In this document: positions 33,737 through 44,909 of the stretch, in pieces
How the letters are laid out: each line of letters opens with the position of its first letter
How positions within the stretch are numbered: the stretch's first letter is position 1
Origin: [Phialemoniopsis] sp. UDSM-2020
Lineage: Eukaryota; Ascomycota; Sordariomycetes; Thyridiales; Thyridiaceae
Direction: 5' to 3'
Assembly (NCBI GenBank): GCA_018873225.1
Contig: JAEILZ010000002.1
Span: 5,022,001-5,086,000, forward strand
DNA: 64,000 nt
The notes under the pieces: model-generated
Told to the model about the DNA's origin: nothing
The model's input: the letters and a program-made list of their open reading frames with translations, nothing else
Database searches by the model: none
Made by a program: the position numbers and the translations under genes

Positions 33737-36374
33737 GGTCTTGTGCCGGTTTGGTTGTGGTGGTGATGGAGGAAGGACTGAAGGGATGTGCCCTTGCTTC
33801 TCGTCGCGGGTGGAGGTTTTTCCAACTTTAGCGCGTTTGTCGTCTTATCTTCCTTCTATCGAGATGCTCCTACGCTCGGAAACGGAAATTTTGGTTGAAA
33901 ATATGACACTGGGTTTCTGCAATCGTCTCTTTCCAGGCAGCAGTAGCGGACATAGATGCATGTTGAAGTGGGTCGGCATGGTCGAGAAACGGCGGCGCCG
34001 AAAGCAAGGGCTAAGCCGGGGTCCGGTCGACTCGGGGTAATCATTGGTCTCCGACGGGAACATTGACATGATGTCGGGGATGCCTCGTTCAAGACGAAAT
34101 TTAATCCATGCAACTCCGTCTTTGGTTCTACTCTATGCTGTCTAACAGTCTCAAGGCCACAGTCAAGCAAACTCTCGTGACGTTGCTCAAGAGCCGGACC
34201 CGGTTCTACCGGAGCGGCCCGGTCGTCTGGGCGGGTAAAGGCGGGGAAAGGATGGACAGTGGTCACCACAAGAGATGAATCTCCATGGAAGCAACATTTG
34301 AGAGATAGTATTCCATGCAAGCTTTGCGGGCATCTGCTTAGTGCTGCAACGTCTAGCCGCTGTGTACGCGTCTGTCATGCCGGGCTTTCTCGATCATGCT
34401 GCGCATTGCTGCATGCGGTAAGACATAATGGTTTTTGCCGGGCACTTTTACTTGGCTGCACCTCGAGGACACGACATGCAGCATGAGGGCGCGTCCCGGG
34501 ATCGTATACCCAAAGGGGCAGACGGTGCAGAAGACGATCTCGGTACTTGATCAGGAAATATTGTACAGAAGGGACGGTCAGGGACGGGATGGACCTATGG
34601 GAGGGTCGCCAGAAGCGGATCGAGTGATCATTGTGACCGAGTCCAAGTCGCTGCGCATACCCGCCGAGACTACGAATTGCATGCATTAGACCGAGCGGTG
34701 GGAGTGGTGAGCAGCCCATCAAGAGTGGAGGTGTGGTCTGTAAGACCCAGGGAGGGACGGCACGCAAGGACTATCAACACAAGGACCAGGTTCGGGGAGC
34801 TGAGGGTGATATCCGTTGCGGGTGTCGACTGCTGTTAGACAACTGACCAAGGTCTGGCCAGTACTTAGTACCGAAAGATGCATCTCCCAGCAAGCTGAAA
34901 TGTTTGTCTTGCTCATGCATGATACTTTATACAACCAGACCAGATATCAAGCACCATGGTTCTCGTCGGCGGCCGAAATCGATGTCAAATGCAGCTAGCT
35001 GCTCGGAAGATTGACCTCCAATCTGACCTCAAATCTGCTCGTCAAGCACAATGATCCCGACTCAACCCCATTGATCAATCATACCTGGGATGCTTACCCC
35101 TGAATTGGACTGAGATCGAAGGCTTCCATCGCCAATACCCAGATTTTGGCTTCATTGTACATCGCATGGCCCCCCTGTTCAGAAGGTGTCGACTGTGCAG
35201 CCTGCGTAATCGGGCAGATGCTTGCTGTGGTGTCCATGTCTGTGTGCTCACGAGACGACCGACAGGACTGCAGAGCCTGCATGATCATCTGTACAGGGGA
35301 TCAACCGAGAAGTTTCCCCGTCGGAGGGAAACGCGACCACTCACAGGCGGGCGTGTAAACGGCAGGCTTCACGACCTTGATCGTCATTGGCCGGATCTGG
35401 GAGCACTTGGGATTGTTTCTGTGATGGACGCGCATCTAAAAAAAGGATCCGCGATGGCGATTGGCGGCCGTTGACAGGGATTTAGACGCCCAGCGGGCCG
35501 GGGGATGGGGTTAGCTTGGTCCCCACCCATCATCACATCTCAACTCCTCTCTGCTCTCTTCTCCCCTCTCTCACTTCCACCTTGACCAAGGTGCATCAAT
35601 CTCTGCCATGCTGCGTAGCCGCCAGGCTTGCAGTAGTGCTATGCCAGGATGCACCGCGCTCCCATTCGCTGCTCTCGCCAGCACAAATCAGGGAGGAGAC
35701 GGAGGAAGGCTGACCTTGCCCTGCTCGTCCTTAGTGATATTAGTCTCTGCACTCCACCCAACGCACGTCCATCACCGTTTTCCACAACCCGGCTCGCTTC
35801 TTATTGGTCCCTCCAGTCTTGTTCGACTAGGTAATGTGCAGACTTAGCCAGCTTGGAATGGCTGCGTGTGATGATTGCCGAACGGGACCTGTCCTGTGGC
35901 TGGCCCGGCTTGCCTGTGCTAGAGGACCAGGCCGGTGCTTGAGCGACCCTCCTCTGATCGATCTCTCTCTTGTCTTGGTTGTGTGTTCCCCCTCCCATCC
36001 TCATCCCCGTTGGATGGCCTCAATATCTGGCCCCGATTGTATATAGGGCGCCAGCCTCTCCCACCCTTTCCCTTCTCCCTTCTCTCTTTCCTTTCCTCAG
36101 CAAGCATCCAATCCTCAAAAATCAGTTTCTGTTTTCTTCACCCTTTTTCTTTTTGCCCTTTTTTGTTTCAAAGAGCTGTGCTCTTCTAATAATACCCAAA
36201 ATCATAAAATCAAAATACTCACAGCAGCGTAGTCGCCGGTCTTCTACGTTTGTTCCCCCCAATCACGACTCTCACTCCTAATAAACAAAAACTGGTTTTT
36301 TGTGCTTGTTCGCTGAACGTCACCAACTGTTACATTTCCAATCCGATAACTTTCACTTAATAACAAGTTTCAAC
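33737..36374. other. Intergenic; holds the promoter and leader of the CBM48-type gene
   Basis: No supportable gene between 33737 and about 35500. From about 35510 the plus strand becomes strongly pyrimidine-rich. A TATA-like TGTATATAGG is at 36038-36047. Between about 36050 and the start codon at 36375 there is no ATG, so the leader could be about 300 nt and free of upstream frames. Confidence 0.5.
36038..36047 (+). promoter_or_regulatory. TATA box with CT-rich start region
   Basis: TGTATATAGG is followed by a long CT-rich tract from 36055 to 36110, typical of highly transcribed fungal genes. It is 330 bp before the ATG of the CBM48-type gene. Confidence 0.45.
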
Positions 36375-37208
36375 ATGTCTTCCTCGCTTCAGCTTGCTTT
36401 CTCCCTGCGCGTCTCTTCCGGCGTCAAGACCGTCCACCTTCTCGGCTCCTGGGACGGCTACACTGGCCAGCTCCCCCTCTCCAAGGACAAGAGCTCCTCC
36501 AAGACGTGGAAGGGCACCTTTCGCTTCAACAACTCGACTCTCGAGGCTGGCCAGCGCTACTGGTACTACTACATCATCGATGGCTACCACGTCGCCCACA
36601 ACCCCAGCGAGGCCTCCACCAAGGAGCCCACCACCGGCCGCGAGCTGAACATCCTCGACGTTGCCGGCGACAAGAAGAAGTCCTCTTCCCACTCCTCGTC
36701 CAAGTCCAAGAGCTCCAGCCGCCACTCTTCGTCCAAGTCCTCCAAGCGCTCGTCCACCGCCGACATCGCCAAGGGCCGCCCCCTCTCCGTCTCTCAGATC
36801 AAGGCTCCCAAGCCCGTGGCTCCCCACGCTACCCGCCACATCCTTGATGAGGACTACGAGGTCGACGAGCTCGCCGAGCACTTCGCCGCCACCGGCATCG
36901 ACGAGTACGATGAGGACATCATCACCGACTTCGGCTCCGCCTCGCCCGTCTCCTCCACCGGATCGTCCCTGTCCTACCGCTCCGACAGCTCCAGCCCCAA
37001 CTCCAGCCTCTCCGGCTACTCCACCCCCGGCTCGGACTGCAGCTCGTGCACCTGCGAGCGCTACGGTATCACCCGCAAGGGCGAGCGTGTCCGCCTCGAC
37101 TGCGGCGGCTCCCGCTGCGGCTACGATGAGGAGTCCTGCTCTTCCTCCGAGGATGAGGAGTACGTCTCCCGCTCCACCCGCCGCAACGGCATCGTCGTCC
37201 GCTCATGA
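36375..37208 (+). CDS. CBM48/AMPK glycogen-binding-like domain protein
   Basis: Single exon, 277 residues. An ATG 75 nt upstream is not used in this call because the MSSSLQLAF start has better context (CAACATGTCT) and begins the domain. Residues 5-95 form an early-set carbohydrate-binding fold: VKTVHLLGSWDGYTGQLPL, KTWKGTFRF, RYWYYYIIDGYHVAHNP. These are the features of the CBM48/AMPK-beta glycogen-binding module. A Ser/Lys-rich linker (about 100-160), a segment HILDEDYEVDELAEHF, an acidic Ser-rich region and a C-terminal cysteine cluster (CSSCTCERYG, LDCGGSRCGYDEESC) follow. No kinase-binding or catalytic domain is present. Glycogen or starch binding is inference. Codon use is strongly biased to C-ending codons, consistent with high expression. 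Confidence 0.88.
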   Translation: MSSSLQLAFSLRVSSGVKTVHLLGSWDGYTGQLPLSKDKSSSKTWKGTFRFNNSTLEAGQRYWYYYIIDGYHVAHNPSEASTKEPTTGRELNILDVAGDKKKSSSHSSSKSKSSSRHSSSKSSKRSSTADIAKGRPLSVSQIKAPKPVAPHATRHILDEDYEVDELAEHFAATGIDEYDEDIITDFGSASPVSSTGSSLSYRSDSSSPNSSLSGYSTPGSDCSSCTCERYGITRKGERVRLDCGGSRCGYDEESCSSSEDEEYVSRSTRRNGIVVRS

Positions 37209-38730
37209 GCGGATCGCCCCTGCCTCGGGGGAGGGACCAAAGAGAAATAGACGACGCTCCCCGGGTCCCACGGGACCGGAAGCCTTAATCATTCACGCGC
37301 AGTGGCCAGTACATCTGAAGACTGAGCCTTTCGCTCATTGCCGGGCCGCGCCAGCGTACCTCGTTACGCCGGCGCCGCGCCTCCAGACTTGTTATTAATT
37401 GCAGCCGCAACGAGTCTGCTCGCGCCCGATGTGCCTTGCCGGAGCTGCCCAAGCTGGTCTTGGGATGTTCTCCGCGCAACGACCGGGCCTGCGACGCTCG
37501 TCTGCGTGCGCCGACAATCTGGGCCGATGCTACGGCCCCGCACGGCCCGAACCCGTACCTTTTTGTTCCGGTCGTGCGTTACCTGTTTCGTATGTTTCCC
37601 AAGCTTGGGTCCTTTCGGACCCTTTCTTGTCAAACGCCAAAGCACTGCCTGGCTGCCTCTTCTGGGGGCCGGCAGACCTGCTGAGGATTTTACACTTTTT
37701 GTCAATCTCGTGGCCCCTCGCTACTTTGGACCCTTTTGGGTCTGAGGTTGGCTTGGGCTAGCCATATCGGAAAGAGTAGGAGGAGGAAATCAGTGTTTTG
37801 GTAGACATGTTCAAGCACCCTAGCTGCCACACTGCCATGGGCAATACTAGATAGATGACGATATTGAATCTATTGGTTGATCACCCGATATTTCACGTTT
37901 TGCTTGCATTGTCTCTAGTGTGATACGCTTCCGAGACTGCAATCGGCATTTTGACATTAGACACTCGTTGTGATTCCGGATGGTTACTAATGAATATGCC
38001 TAGATATGCTTGGAACCCACAGCCCAGAGGCCCCTGTTCTTGGCTCATGCCCATTACCAAACAGGCAGCCTCTGTACACACCATACTTGCCAAATGTAAA
38101 AGGATCATCAAGCTTATCGAGAGGGTACTTAAGTAGGTAGTCTAGTCTCGAGGAATTAACCCGACGGGCATTTGACCCCGCCGTGACGTCCTCTCGGCTC
38201 TCGGTGTAAAGATTGGAGAAGCTAGTGGGGGTGCTTTGGTAAAGAATGTGCTGCGACAGGCCATTAGTGGGAATCTAACAACGCTAAACCCCGCCATAGC
38301 GGTGGTGTTGGGACCCTCAGCTCTGGGCGTTGGAGCTTTGCACACACCTTTGATCAGACATCTCTCCACATGAGGGGGAGGGTGAAAACCCACTGGGGGT
38401 TAGATACGTGTCGACCAGACGAGGCCCAACATGTCTGTTTCTTCTTCCTGCAACTATATCAAAAGACTGTGACAAGGCTGTGTTTCCAATTGACCAGGCT
38501 CAAGGCTCATTGCATGAAACGGTGACCGTGACACGCCCTACAAACAGCTTTCGACCTGGAAACCCATCTTGTCCCACTCACCGACAAGTGATCTAGAGCT
38601 TCTCTGCTCTTTCCTCGCAGACGGAAAGCTTTCAGGCGTTCCAGACAACACTTGTCTTTATCCTTTGCCTTGCGTGCTTTCCTCCAGGCCATTGTCTCTC
38701 TAAATCACCTCCAAATACAACACACCGACC
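37209..38730. other. Intergenic
   Basis: 3' region of the CBM48-type gene and promoter of the amidohydrolase gene. Overlapping frames at 37338-37761 lack domains and coding bias. No supportable gene. Confidence 0.5.
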
Positions 38731-39866
38731 ATGGCCTCCAAGACCATCCCCATCATCGACTCCCACATCCACCTCTTCCCCGCCGACGAGCTCGACAACC
38801 TCGCCTGGTGCAGCTCCGACAGCCCGCTCGCTAAACAGCACTCGATCGACGAGTACCGCGCCGCCGTCGCCGAGCCGGACTCGCCGCTGCGGGGCTTCGT
38901 CTACCTCGAGACGGACCGCAAGAATGGCCCCGACGGCACCGACTTCGCCGGCCCGCTGATGGAGGTCGACTACCTGCGGCGCATCGTCGAGGGCAAGCCC
39001 AAGACGGGCCAGGGACACTCGGCCGACGACGCCAAGCTGTGCCTGGGCATCGTCCCCTGGGCGCCCGTGCACCTCGGCGCCGAGAAGCTGGCGGCCTACC
39101 TTGCTCAAGCGGAGAAGGCGGCCGGCTCCAAGACCTGGAACTTGGTCAAGGGGTTCCGGTATCTGCTGCAGGACAAGCCCGACGGCACGATGCTCAAGGA
39201 CGAGATTATCGAGGGGCTCAAGTTTCTCGGCAAGAAGGGCTTCGTATTCGATATGGGCATCGATCAGCATCGCAGGGGCAGGATCCAGCTCGAGGAGGCG
39301 GTCGAGATGATTGACCGGTGCCACGAGGGCGTACTAGAGGGCGAGAAGGTCGTGTTCATTCTCAGTAAGTTCAGAACCAACCTCGACTTGTCGTCATCGT
39401 AGTATGTCCTAGCAAGAAGTTTGTCTAACAATAGCCACTTCCTACCGCAGACCACATGTGCAAGCCCGACGTGACCATCATCAACACGACCGACCCGGCC
39501 TTCATCGCCTGGCGCTCCGCCATCTTCACCCTCGGCAAGTGCGACCACGTCTACATGAAGCTTTCGGGCCTCTTCTGCGAGATGAGCGACGCCATGCGCG
39601 CCCGCCCCGCCGACGAGATCTTCATGGCCATCCAGCCCTGGCTCGCCGTCGTGCTCGCCGCCTTCGGCCCCCACCGCATCATGTTTGGCTCCGACTGGCC
39701 CGTCTGCACGCTCGACATGCCCAGGGAAGAAGGGAGCAGCCCCTGGATCAAGTGGCGCGACGTCGTCAGGAGGATGTGCGACCTCGCGTCCCTGAGCGAG
39801 GAGGACCAGGCCATGGTCTGGGGCGGCACGGCGGCGAGGGCGTACGGTCTCGACCTTCTTGACTAG
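38731..39866 (+). CDS. Amidohydrolase-2 family protein, L-rhamnono-1,4-lactonase-like
   Basis: Exons 38731-39364 and 39451-39866 give 349 residues; the 86-bp intron has donor GTAAGT and acceptor CCGCAG, and the join reads VVFILNHMCKPD. The N-terminal metal-binding motif is IIDSHIHLF (His12, His14). Later conserved parts are GFRYLLQDKP, VFDMGI, the NHMCKP strand end, and HRIMFGSDWPVC with the family's catalytic Asp. This is the TIM-barrel amidohydrolase_2 group that includes fungal L-rhamnono-gamma-lactonases (LRA2) and lactone hydrolases. No rhamnose dehydrogenase, dehydratase or aldolase gene is in this window, so the substrate stays open. Confidence 0.88.
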
Positions 39867-42800
39867 GCGTCGAAAACAGGCTTATGGTGATAGAATCAAA
39901 GAAGCGGCGGGAAGGGCCAAGTTTAGGCGCTTGAGAGCCACGGCCAAGTATTGGCTCGTTTGGCAGGCTTTGCTGGCCAGCATATCAAAGTGGCTACGGT
40001 TTCGTGCTGGAAAAGGGTTTTCACGGACTAAAAGGAAGTTCAAAGGAAGTTCAAGACATGAGTACAGTGGCAGGACTTAACACTTTCAAAGGCAGACAAA
40101 AGAGGAAGTTGGTCTTGTGCTCTAAGGTCCGAAATGACGATGGCATTATATCTATAATACAAAACGAATGAATCACATACGTCAGCTCATTGACGTGAAT
40201 TACCGCAAGACTCGCTACAACCCAGCTTACCAGTAGCACCATTGGCTCGTGGTGACAGATATTGCGTTTTGCTCAGGATCATCGGCGAACGTACAGAATC
40301 TAGCGGCACCTTTCTTGAAGGACCGAACCTTACCGTATCACAAGTACCGAAGCAGTTCCTTTGAGCTCCAGACCAGGCTTGTATACAAACGCTTCAATAT
40401 AGGGGTGAGCTAAGCCCAGATGATGAACACTGAGAGGAGATAGACAACTTGCCCTGGTGAGTTATTCCTACTCTTGCTTCAGGCAGGATTTTTTGGCCTT
40501 GACTCAGGGGGCTGGTGAACAGGGCGGTGTGATAGCAGGGAAAACAAGAATCAATAGACCGGCTGGCGGGCGCGACAAACGCCAATAACAGGGCCACTCA
40601 TGCTGTGAAGTTGTCACAGCATCTCCATCACTAGGGCGGCCCATTCTGTCGACCACGCAGGCTCCCTTTCACACCGCAACTTCACGGCGAAAGCCCCTGC
40701 GTATCTGCAGCAACTCTTGTGATTGCGCTGGACGCGACTAGCCGTAGGCAGAAGAAATAGCGCATCACGGAGTTGATGAATAGAATTCAGGTCAGTCAGG
40801 GTGAATCAGCATGCCAGCGTGCGTATTGGTGGCGTCTCTACGAATGAAAGAGCAAAGACAGCACCAAACCCGTCAGACCACCGGAGCCCACCCGAATCTC
40901 TTCGTATAAGTGGTGCTCTTTGCGACAATGAGACATGAGAGTAGGATCCACTGGATCCCAAGAGTTCGGAAAGTCTGGGGAATGGAATTTGGCTTCTCAG
41001 CACAGGACGGGACACGGATCCGTTGACGTCCAGTGTTGCTTGCCGTGTGGTCTCATCTGCGCGCGTCGGCGTTTGAGTTCCAAAAAGAATGGCTTGTCAG
41101 ACATGTCTTTTACAAAGCCGTTAAGGAATACTTGAGAGAGCGACACGTGTGTAAACTGTGTGATGGCGTTGGGATTCACAAGTCTCCAAGTAGGAACAGC
41201 TCCGATCCCTGGCTCAGGTATCCATGTCGACGTCAGAGGCGCCGCGAGGTAGTTCAGCAAAGCCCCGTTGGCTCTGATACCAATGACCCTTTGATTTCCC
41301 GAAAGACAGGTCGAATTGGTTGGTGGGATAGCCCGGGGTAGGCTTCCTACTTGTGCATCCACAGATAGCCAATGATTGCTGGTTAGTCAATCAATCTGAT
41401 CAAGTCTCGTCTCCGTATGACCCGGCCAGCAGAGAACGAGTGTACGACAGTCCAGAAGGATCTTGTCAGTGATAAGTTGGGTGCCGCGACAGATGAGCGG
41501 TGACCGGGTGGTGTGTCACACTGCGCCATTCGGGACTTTGCTTTTTTGCTGCTTGCCCAGAGTCCGTCTTTGGACACCGCAGGCAGTGATCACACCACGA
41601 CAGTGGACTGAACAGGCTCCTACGCCTACAGCGCAAAAGTTGCTTCTACGCGGCGCCGGAGTGAGACCTGGGGATGGGCGAGAGCAGCGCCGATCGTGGG
41701 GGCTGCCGCCCTACCTTGCTGAAAGGGGGTCAAGGAGCACCAAGACTTCCCCACATATTTCGCATTCCGAAGGGAGTCGAGGATGGTGTGCAAGTACCGG
41801 GCGATCTAGGGACAAGTCCCGAAGGTAACATGTGTGTCAGGGTCAATGTTGAGTCAAATAGGGCGAGTAGGCCAGGCAAGTGGCGATGCGCAATGTTTGT
41901 CACTGAAGACAGGATGGCATGCAACGAAGCTGTTGGTTGGGTTTTAGCAGGGCATCAGCCTGAACGAGCAAGGCTGCTTGCCACCTGGTTTGCTAGGTAG
42001 AATGTGGATGAGACAGGGCGAGAATGTGCTTCCTTGACAGCAAGACTCAGATCAATCGTTCAGAAGATCCGGTGGAAGGTTCTCCAGACAGAGTATCTGC
42101 TCGGCAACTCATTCCTCCTACGATTCACTCGATTTCAATATATTGGAGTGGCCAGAAACGGAAAGGCCTGGCGGGTAGCTAGTCCGGGGAAGTACCCGCT
42201 TCTTGTGGTACTGACAGAGCAGTAAGATTACCTGCTCTGTATCAAGTTACCACAGTCATGCTTCGGCTGTTTTCTTACCCTCTCTGGACCTCGGTGTACG
42301 AAGCATGCATGTCTTCAAGGTTTCCGAGAAGAACCTTTGAAATACTTGTTTGAGGATGCAATGAACGTACCTACCTGATATTTGGGGGCGATTGGAGGCA
42401 AACGAGCTGGTGCAGCATGTTCAGGGTGTGGGGGGCCCATCCTTCAAGTGCAACCACTGCAACTCGCCAGGGCTGCATGTTTGCTTCACAGATTCCTGAT
42501 CGCTCATCAGCACACCAGCACAGCATTCCATCCTGCTTCCCCGAAGGCTGCAACCGACTCGGATGGCCATCGTGGCATCACTTTGACCCGCGATAGGCAA
42601 AATGCAGTGAAATCCGGTGTTTGAAATTTTCTTCAAGGATGGCGACCAAGCAACCACCCGTGTTATGGTAGATACCCCAGGTTGCTCGGCCTTTTTTTCC
42701 CCCTGGCGCTCCATGGATGTTCTTGGCGAGGAGCCAGGGATCCCCTGAAAATGGAAGCTTCCATAGAGCTTCTGGCATAATTTGGTGTCGTCTCCCAGCG

Positions 42801-44100
42801 ACGCGACCCAGAGCATCCCGGAAATTGATGAGGGCCTTGATTACTGGTACCCCAAGGCGACTCGTCCCGTCCCGAGCATCCTTTGAGCCAGATTGAGGAA
42901 GAGACAGAGAGGAAAAAAGGCCCCCTTCTCCCGTCTTACGCCAATACCCAGGCTACGATCAGGTCGTAATTGGATTTACCAGCGACACTGGCTGTGCCAC
43001 AAGGCTTAGGGAGGTGCCTAATCCGGCCAAGTCGGGCATGATACTCGTAGGTTTGGGGGTGACCCGGCTGAACCGATGTGACAAGACACTTGAAGGTCCA
43101 AAACCCATGATTTACATGCCTCGCGGATCAGTCCCGGTCCAACTACACGCAGGAGCAGCATGCCATCCCTTCCCATCCCATCCCATCTCGTTCAGCCAGT
43201 CACTTTCTCCTTCGAGGCTACATCCGATCCGGATGCTCTTCTCTTCTCATGTTGGGCCTTGCTTACGTGCCGTCCTTCTCTCTTCCTTGCCTTTCCATTG
43301 CATCTCTGGAATTTCCTCAGGCAGCAGGTAGGGCACACACGTCTTGACTGCGTCCCGCCCTCCAGATACAAATACCGTCCCATCGTGAACTCAGCCGTTC
43401 CCCAGACCTCCCCCAGATTTTCTTCCCTTCTCCTGCTCTTCTGACGATCAGGTCTCACTCGGCTGCTTTACACCTTCCATTGTTCAAGTCCTGCTCCTAA
43501 CTACCTACCTGCACTCGCCCTGCTGCTTCCCGTCACCAAACGGAAGCAAACATCCACTTCCCTAGCCACCTTAACAAATCCAATTATTGAAACGGCCAGA
43601 CAACAGGGGAAGAGGAAAAAAAAAGAAAATTACTGCCTCCCTGTCCGCTTGCCTCTCTGTACCCCTGCCCGAGGTTGCAATCCGTGCAGCTAGCCCTCTT
43701 TCCTGGAACCTTGGATCCAAAATAATTTCTTCTCCACACCAAGGGAAGCTTCCCCGGAACCCCAGGAAGCAACTTCCGCCAACAGGCCACAGCAAGGCGA
43801 GCAACAGCCCCGGACTGTTTTCAACACATTTTAAAATACAACAAACTCCCTCGGCATTTCTCTTCAGACTCCTCTTCATCCGACCAAAAGTTTTCCAATC
43901 TCTCTCATCAGCAAAAGCCCCTTCGACTCTACCTGTGGTGTCCTCATCTCATTCATACGTCGATAGTCAAACTACTACCAGCACTCAACAACGTGAGTAT
44001 TATATGAGTTGATAAGGCTTGCCATTTCCACATGCTGACCGCACCTACCCTGATTAGTACTTCCGTACCCATTCCGCACTCTCTCACACAATCATACAAC
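39867..44100. other. Gene-poor stretch ending in a long leader
   Basis: From 39867 to about 43100 there are only short frames on both strands without domains. From 43150 the plus strand is pyrimidine-rich (including CCCAT units at about 43165-43190) and continues so to 44000, as a promoter and long leader. A 65-bp intron fits at 43993-44057, just before the next start codon. Confidence 0.5.
43993..44057 (+). other. Predicted 5'UTR intron
   Basis: Donor GTGAGT at 43993, branch-like GCTGAC near 44035 and acceptor GATTAG ending 44057. It lies 44 bp upstream of the ATG at 44101. Joining the flanks does not put the upstream frame of 43587 in frame with the coding sequence, so it is taken as a leader intron. 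Confidence 0.5.
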
Positions 44101-44334
44101 ATGCCGACTCAAGTTGTCGCACCCATGCCCGTGGCCCCGGCCCGCAAGAACCTCAATCTCTCCACGTCCCAGGACTTCTTCGCCAGCCTGAACGCAACGC
44201 TAGTCTCGAGGAGCAGCCAGAGCACCACCACTTCGCGCACCATCCAAGAGGACGATTACACCGTCCCGGCTCCTCCACCGCCGAGCCCCGTCAGCTTCCG
44301 GACTGAGCAGTGGCATACCTCTCTCCGCCGCTGA
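44101..44334 (+). CDS. Small 77-residue protein, function unknown
   Basis: Single coding exon starting MPTQVVAPMPVAPARKNL, with start context ACAACATGCC. The centre (LSTSQDFFASLNATLVSR) could form one amphipathic helix; the rest is Ser/Thr- and Pro-rich and ends in WHTSLRR. No signal peptide or transmembrane segment. Support for reality is indirect: good start context, a CT-rich strong-looking leader of several hundred bases, a well-formed 5'UTR intron and C-ending codon bias. I recognise no family. It may be a small stress- or development-induced protein, but that is speculation. Confidence 0.6.
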   Translation: MPTQVVAPMPVAPARKNLNLSTSQDFFASLNATLVSRSSQSTTTSRTIQEDDYTVPAPPPPSPVSFRTEQWHTSLRR

Positions 44335-44909
44335 ACTCGCTCATCGCGGCATCTTCTCTTGTGTGTGTTTGTCTGTTTTGAACGGCCTTGCTGCATTCCA
44401 GGGTGTTCTTGTTTGCTTGTCGGGTCTTTGATTTTTTTCTTGCGTCCCTAGCGATGCACGTTTGCTTTTGGGTCTGGAGTTTGAGGATAAAACATGGGAT
44501 CGAGCAGAGGACTTCGGGAGGACTCGACGGGAATCAAACAAAAGTCTAGAGCATGAACTGGCCAGCGCACCCAGCCAGGCTCATAACACACCAATGCCAC
44601 CACCGGCCATCATGAACACTAGGGGCATAATGTCAATTTTCATTTGTATCTATACGTTAGCTACCTCTTCTGCCAGCGGGCGACTGCAGGTTGCCGCATC
44701 GCGCTCAGAATCGAAATAGCTTTATAACCCCTTACTGAAATCATACCAATGAATCTTGAATGATATTTCAGAATCGGCCGTATTAGCCACGGAATCCTAG
44801 TGATCTTTCATATACGTTAGCTTCATACTACCAGATGTGGAAAATTTCTTTTCTTTTCTCTTAAGAACACGATGATGCAACGACAAAAGAGAAAAGGCAA
44901 CACTCACTA
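44335..44909. other. Intergenic between convergent genes
   Basis: 3' flanks; no supportable gene. Confidence 0.5.

Noticed and set aside
33206..33766. 186-codon plus-strand frame over the HD-domain gene
   Set aside because: Arg/Asp/Glu/Val-rich antisense shadow of a GC3-rich gene; the minus-strand frame holds the full HD motif set.
34361..34372. Single ACGCGT hexamer in a gene-free interval
   Set aside because: One copy far from any start codon; expected by chance in a GC-rich window of this size.
38632..39324. 230-codon minus-strand frame over the amidohydrolase gene
   Set aside because: Antisense shadow; the plus strand has the conserved metal-binding motifs and a consistent intron.
43587..44012. 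Possible N-terminal exon for the 77-residue protein
   Set aside because: Splicing 43992 to 44058 puts it in a different frame from MPTQVVAP; the sequence looks like a leader, not coding.
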